The notes under the pieces: model-generated
What the model was told of the DNA's origin: nothing
The model's database searches: none
Seen by the model: only the letters and a program-made list of their open reading frames with translations
Shown here: in pieces, positions 61,139-64,000 of the stretch
Numbering within the stretch: the stretch's first letter is position 1
How the letters are laid out: each line of letters starts with the position of its first letter
Translations under genes and position numbers: made by a program
Assembly: GCF_020171985.1 (NCBI RefSeq)
Contig: NZ_JAIVAL010000001.1
Coordinates: 682,001-746,000 of the forward strand
DNA: 64,000 nucleotides
DNA from: Halobacillus halophilus
Lineage (GTDB): Bacteria > Bacillota > Bacilli > Bacillales > Halobacillaceae
Reading direction: 5' to 3'

Positions 61139-61472
61139 ATTTTCCCAGTCCATCCCTTCATCAAATTGTTAGTTAATTGTTATATTGACAATAATATTAA
61201 TTATATCTATCATTCAAAGTTTTCCCAAAATTTAAAATAATGCATATAAACTCAAAATACCGTATATGATGGGTTAGGTTATATAATTACAGTTAAATCC
61301 TTATAAATGCATGAAATTGCTTAAGATTATCATGAAGTCTTAAGGTTGTCATTTGAGAAGTAGTAGTCATTATTGAACGATCTTCCCATCATATTTAATA
61401 CTACTTAAATAAAAAGCTTCATAATAAATTGGGAAGGAATATCTTCCACAAGGGCAAAATCGTTGTACAAAA
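61139..61472. other. Intergenic region between the ABC operon and ysxC
   Basis: A 330-nt AT-rich region. It holds the ABC-operon promoter with a CodY-like box and, further upstream, a 7-bp inverted repeat CTTAAGA (61320–61326)/TCTTAAG (61338–61344). No ORF with a ribosome site is seen. Confidence 0.6.
61200..61232 (-). promoter_or_regulatory. ABC-operon promoter overlapped by a CodY-like box
   Basis: Minus-strand TTGGGA (61223–61228), a 17-nt spacer and perfect TATAAT (61200–61205). The 15-mer AGTTTTCCCAAAATT (61218–61232, plus strand) matches the CodY consensus AATTTTCWGAAAATT at 12 of 15 positions and covers the -35. Repression by CodY when branched-chain amino acids and GTP are abundant is inferred. 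Confidence 0.55.
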
Positions 61473-61497
61473 AAGCCACTTCTAAAAGAAGTGGCTT
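61473..61497 (-). terminator. Intrinsic terminator of lon-ysxC
   Basis: AAGCCACTTC (61473–61482) pairs with GAAGTGGCTT (61488–61497); six or more T follow on the minus strand just after the ysxC stop. Confidence 0.9.
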
Positions 61498-61500
61498 CCC

Positions 61501-62088
61501 TTACATATTCAAATGTGAGAGCATAGTTTTCCAAGCAAGTTCTTTTCCTTCACCGGTTTCAGAGGAAAAAGGAATCAAAGTATCTTCTTCTTCCATTTCC
61601 AAAACCTCCTGAATGGTTTTTAGCTGTTTGTGTTTTTGACTTTTCTTAAGTTTGTCCAGTTTTGTTGCAATAACCATGACTGGTAATCCAAAGTGTTTTA
61701 AATAGTTATACATGATAACATCATCTTCCGTAGGCTTATGACGAGAGTCAATGATCAGAGCAGTGGCACGCAGCTGTTCTCTTTCTGAAAAATACTCTTC
61801 CATCATTTCGCCCCATTTAGCACGCTCTTTTTTAGATACTTTGGCATAACCATACCCTGGAACATCTACGAAATGAAACAGATCATTAATAATATAAAAA
61901 TTTAATGTTTGAGTTTTTCCAGGTTTAGAAGAAGTGCGAGCAAGATTTTTCCGTTGAATCATCTTGTTAATAAACGAAGATTTTCCTACATTAGATCTTC
62001 CTGCTAAGGCAATTTCCGGAATCGGAGCTTTAGGGTACTGTTTTTTACTCGCTGCGCTAATTACGATATCTGCATAATTAACCTTCAT
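61501..62088 (-). CDS. ysxC: Ribosome biogenesis GTP-binding protein YsxC/EngB
   Basis: A 195-residue essential TRAFAC GTPase for 50S assembly. It has G1 [10 protein letters not shown] (about 30), G2 near [12 protein letters not shown]3 [12 protein letters not shown] (about 75) and G4 TKLDK (about 142). The length is normal. It overlaps lon by 11 nt, and the lonA-ysxC pair is conserved in Bacillus. Confidence 0.97.
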   Translation of the reverse strand: MKVNYADIVISAASKKQYPKAPIPEIALAGRSNVGKSSFINKMIQRKNLARTSSKPGKTQTLNFYIINDLFHFVDVPGYGYAKVSKKERAKWGEMMEEYFSEREQLRATALIIDSRHKPTEDDVIMYNYLKHFGLPVMVIATKLDKLKKSQKHKQLKTIQEVLEMEEEDTLIPFSSETGEGKELAWKTMLSHLNM

Positions 62089-64000
62089 GGACTTCCTCCA
62101 CCAGCGCTTGGTTTAACACTTCATCTAAGTGCTTAACCGGTATAAATGTTAACCCTTCACGTACACTTTCCGGAATATCCTCTAAATCCTTTTCGTTTTC
62201 AGAAGGAATAATAATTTTAGAAAGACCAGCCCTGTGGGCACTTAATGATTTCTGCTTTAATCCACCTATTGGCAGTACTCGGCCTCGTAGGGTTATTTCT
62301 CCTGTCATCCCCACTTCTTTCCGAACAGGCCGTCCGGTAAGGGCAGAGACCAGAGCCGTAGCAATCGTAATTCCTGCAGAAGGTCCATCTTTAGGAGTTG
62401 CTCCTTCTGGAACATGAATATGAATATCGTTCTTTTCTACAAAGTCAGCATCGATATTCAACTCTTGTGCACGGGAACGAATATAGCTGAAGGCCGCTTG
62501 TGCAGATTCCTTCATAACATCCCCTAGTTTACCTGTAAGAGTAAGATTACCTTTTCCTGGGTAAATAGATACTTCAATCGAGAGTGTATCGCCCCCTGCA
62601 GCCGTGTAAGCAAGACCTGTAGCTGTTCCAATTTGGTCCTCAAGTTCAGCTTGACCATATCTGAATTTAGGACGGCCCAGCAGTTCTTCCAATTGCTTCT
62701 CTGTAACCACCACACGCTGCTTTTCACCTGAGACTATAATTTTAGCAGCTTTTCGGCATATACTTGCCAGTTCACGTTCTAACCCGCGTACTCCAGCTTC
62801 ACGTGTATAAGTTCTGATTAATTTAAGTAAAGCATCTTCCCTGATTTGAATTTGTCCTTTACTTAAACCATTTTCTTTTATTTGTTTAGAAAGCAAATGC
62901 TCTTTTGCGATATGAAGTTTCTCGACTTCGGTATAGCCAGCTATGTTAATAACTTCCATACGATCCTGTAATGGTCCTGGTATAGAGGACATAGTATTGG
63001 CTGTCGCTACAAACATAACTTTGGATAGATCATAGTGTTCTTCAATAAAGTGGTCACTAAAAGTACTGTTCTGTTCAGGATCAAGTACTTCCAGCATGGC
63101 AGATGAAGGATCTCCCCTAAAATCACTGGCCATCTTATCGATCTCGTCCATAAGAAATACAGGATTCACGGTTTCCGCCCTCTTCATTCCTTGAATGATT
63201 CTACCCGGCATCGCCCCGATATATGTTCTCCGATGTCCTCTTATTTCAGCTTCATCTCTCACTCCACCCAGCGAGATTCGGACAAAATTACGGTTTATGG
63301 CACGGGCTATGGATTTTGCAAGTGATGTTTTACCTACCCCTGGAGGGCCGACCAAACATAGAATTGGACCTTTAATGGATTGAGTAAGTTTTTGCACAGC
63401 CAGATACTCGAGCACGCGCTCTTTTACTTTCTCTAATCCATAATGATCTTCATCCAGAATTTTCTCTGCATGCTTAACATCCAGATTATCTTCTGTTTCA
63501 GCGGTCCACGGAAGAGAAACAAGCCACTCAATATAATTACGGATAACGGAACTTTCCGCACTGCTTTGTGGCACTTTTTCATATCTGCCAAGTTCCTTAT
63601 ACGCGATTTTCTCTACTCGTTCCGGCATTTCAGCTTCTTCAATCTTTTCTTTCAATTGGGCAACTTCGCCCGTTTTGCCATCTTTATCTCCCAGTTCATT
63701 CTGTATCGCTTTCATCTGTTCACGTAAATAGTACTCTTTTTGTGTTTTTTCCATAGATTTCTTAACTCGTTGCCCGATTTTTTGTTCGATTTGCAGGACA
63801 TCACGTTCGTTCCCTATAAGTTCTATTAATTTCTGGAGACGTGCTTTCACATTTTCAGTTTCTAATATGGACTGCTTATCTTTTAGTTTCACGGGCAAGT
63901 GAGATGTTACGATATCTGCCAGATGACTCGGTTCATCTATGTCTGATACCGTATTGTAGGTCTCCTGACTTACCTTTTTAGATACTTTTACGTATTGTTC
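62078..64000 (-). CDS. lon: ATP-dependent protease La (Lon), N-terminally truncated by the window edge
   Basis: 641 codons are visible and the frame stays open to the last base, so the start lies outside the window; full Lon is about 770–780 residues. The helical linker, AAA+ module (Walker [19 protein letters not shown], Walker [10 protein letters not shown]) and the Ser/Lys protease domain with [15 protein letters not shown] (catalytic Ser) are present. An internal TTG at 63898 is not the start, since Lon-like sequence continues upstream of it. Lon degrades damaged and short-lived regulatory proteins. Confidence 0.97.
   Translation of the reverse strand, partial: EQYVKVSKKVSQETYNTVSDIDEPSHLADIVTSHLPVKLKDKQSILETENVKARLQKLIELIGNERDVLQIEQKIGQRVKKSMEKTQKEYYLREQMKAIQNELGDKDGKTGEVAQLKEKIEEAEMPERVEKIAYKELGRYEKVPQSSAESSVIRNYIEWLVSLPWTAETEDNLDVKHAEKILDEDHYGLEKVKERVLEYLAVQKLTQSIKGPILCLVGPPGVGKTSLAKSIARAINRNFVRISLGGVRDEAEIRGHRRTYIGAMPGRIIQGMKRAETVNPVFLMDEIDKMASDFRGDPSSAMLEVLDPEQNSTFSDHFIEEHYDLSKVMFVATANTMSSIPGPLQDRMEVINIAGYTEVEKLHIAKEHLLSKQIKENGLSKGQIQIREDALLKLIRTYTREAGVRGLERELASICRKAAKIIVSGEKQRVVVTEKQLEELLGRPKFRYGQAELEDQIGTATGLAYTAAGGDTLSIEVSIYPGKGNLTLTGKLGDVMKESAQAAFSYIRSRAQELNIDADFVEKNDIHIHVPEGATPKDGPSAGITIATALVSALTGRPVRKEVGMTGEITLRGRVLPIGGLKQKSLSAHRAGLSKIIIPSENEKDLEDIPESVREGLTFIPVKHLDEVLNQALVEEVHEG

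Overview
The window is core chromosome of an endospore-forming, low-GC Gram-positive rod of the family Bacillaceae. The gene order follows the classical Bacillus lonA–hemAXCDBL–spoVID–valS–folC–comC–spoIIB–maf–radC–mreBCD–minCD–spoIVFAB–rplU–rpmA–spo0B–obg–pheBA–safA–ruvAB–queA–tgt–yajC–spoVB–secDF–recJ–apt–rel–dtd–hisS–aspS block. Sporulation genes, T-box leaders, Gram-positive 6S RNA and strong AGGAGG-type ribosome sites fit this. Acidic protein composition, an NhaD-type ion transporter and the local insertions suggest a moderately halophilic genus such as Halobacillus; that placement is inference.

Layout. 1–1.4 kb: the 3' end of rarA, the prespore regulator rsfA behind a good sigma-F-type promoter, and 6S RNA. 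1.4–6.5 kb: hisS-aspS under a T-box, a divergent SH3/amidase_3 cell-wall hydrolase, and dtd. 6.5–14.6 kb: rel, apt, recJ, a LapA-type membrane protein and fused secDF. 15–19 kb: spoVB, an NhaD/DUF421 pair and a TIGR04086 membrane protein. 19–25 kb: yajC, tgt, queA, a DUF2905 gene, ruvB, ruvA, bofC and yebC. 25–30 kb: a coat/cortex cluster (safA, a kinase-fold gene, nadE, a coxA-like lipoprotein), then pheA and pheB. 30–42 kb: obg, spo0B, ribosomal proteins L27 and L21 with Prp, rng, spoIVFB/FA, minD/C, mreD/C/B, radC, maf and spoIIB. 43–50 kb: comC, a tiny ORF, an unexplained 0.28-kb GC-rich segment, a diguanylate cyclase, folC, and valS with a T-box. 50–58 kb: a small membrane ORF, spoVID and the heme operon hemA-X-C-D-B-L. 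58–64 kb: a LiaF-TM-like membrane protein, a polar amino-acid ABC transporter with a CodY-like box, ysxC (engB) and the truncated lon.

Most genes lie on the minus strand in co-directional operons bounded by clear intrinsic terminators. The themes are translation and its control (two tRNA synthetase leaders, 6S RNA, Rel, Dtd, L21/L27/Prp, Obg, YsxC), cell shape and division (Mre, Min), heme synthesis, DNA repair (RuvAB, RecJ, RadC, RarA) and sporulation (RsfA, SpoVB, BofC, SafA, CoxA-like, Spo0B, SpoIVFAB, SpoIIB, SpoVID).

I found no phage, IS element, CRISPR array, tRNA or rRNA gene, and no obviously new multi-gene system. The least-explained items are the 43.95–44.23 kb segment, the 24-codon ORF upstream of comC, the overlapping Asp/His codons in the hisS T-box, and the nadE/kinase insertion in the safA–coxA locus.
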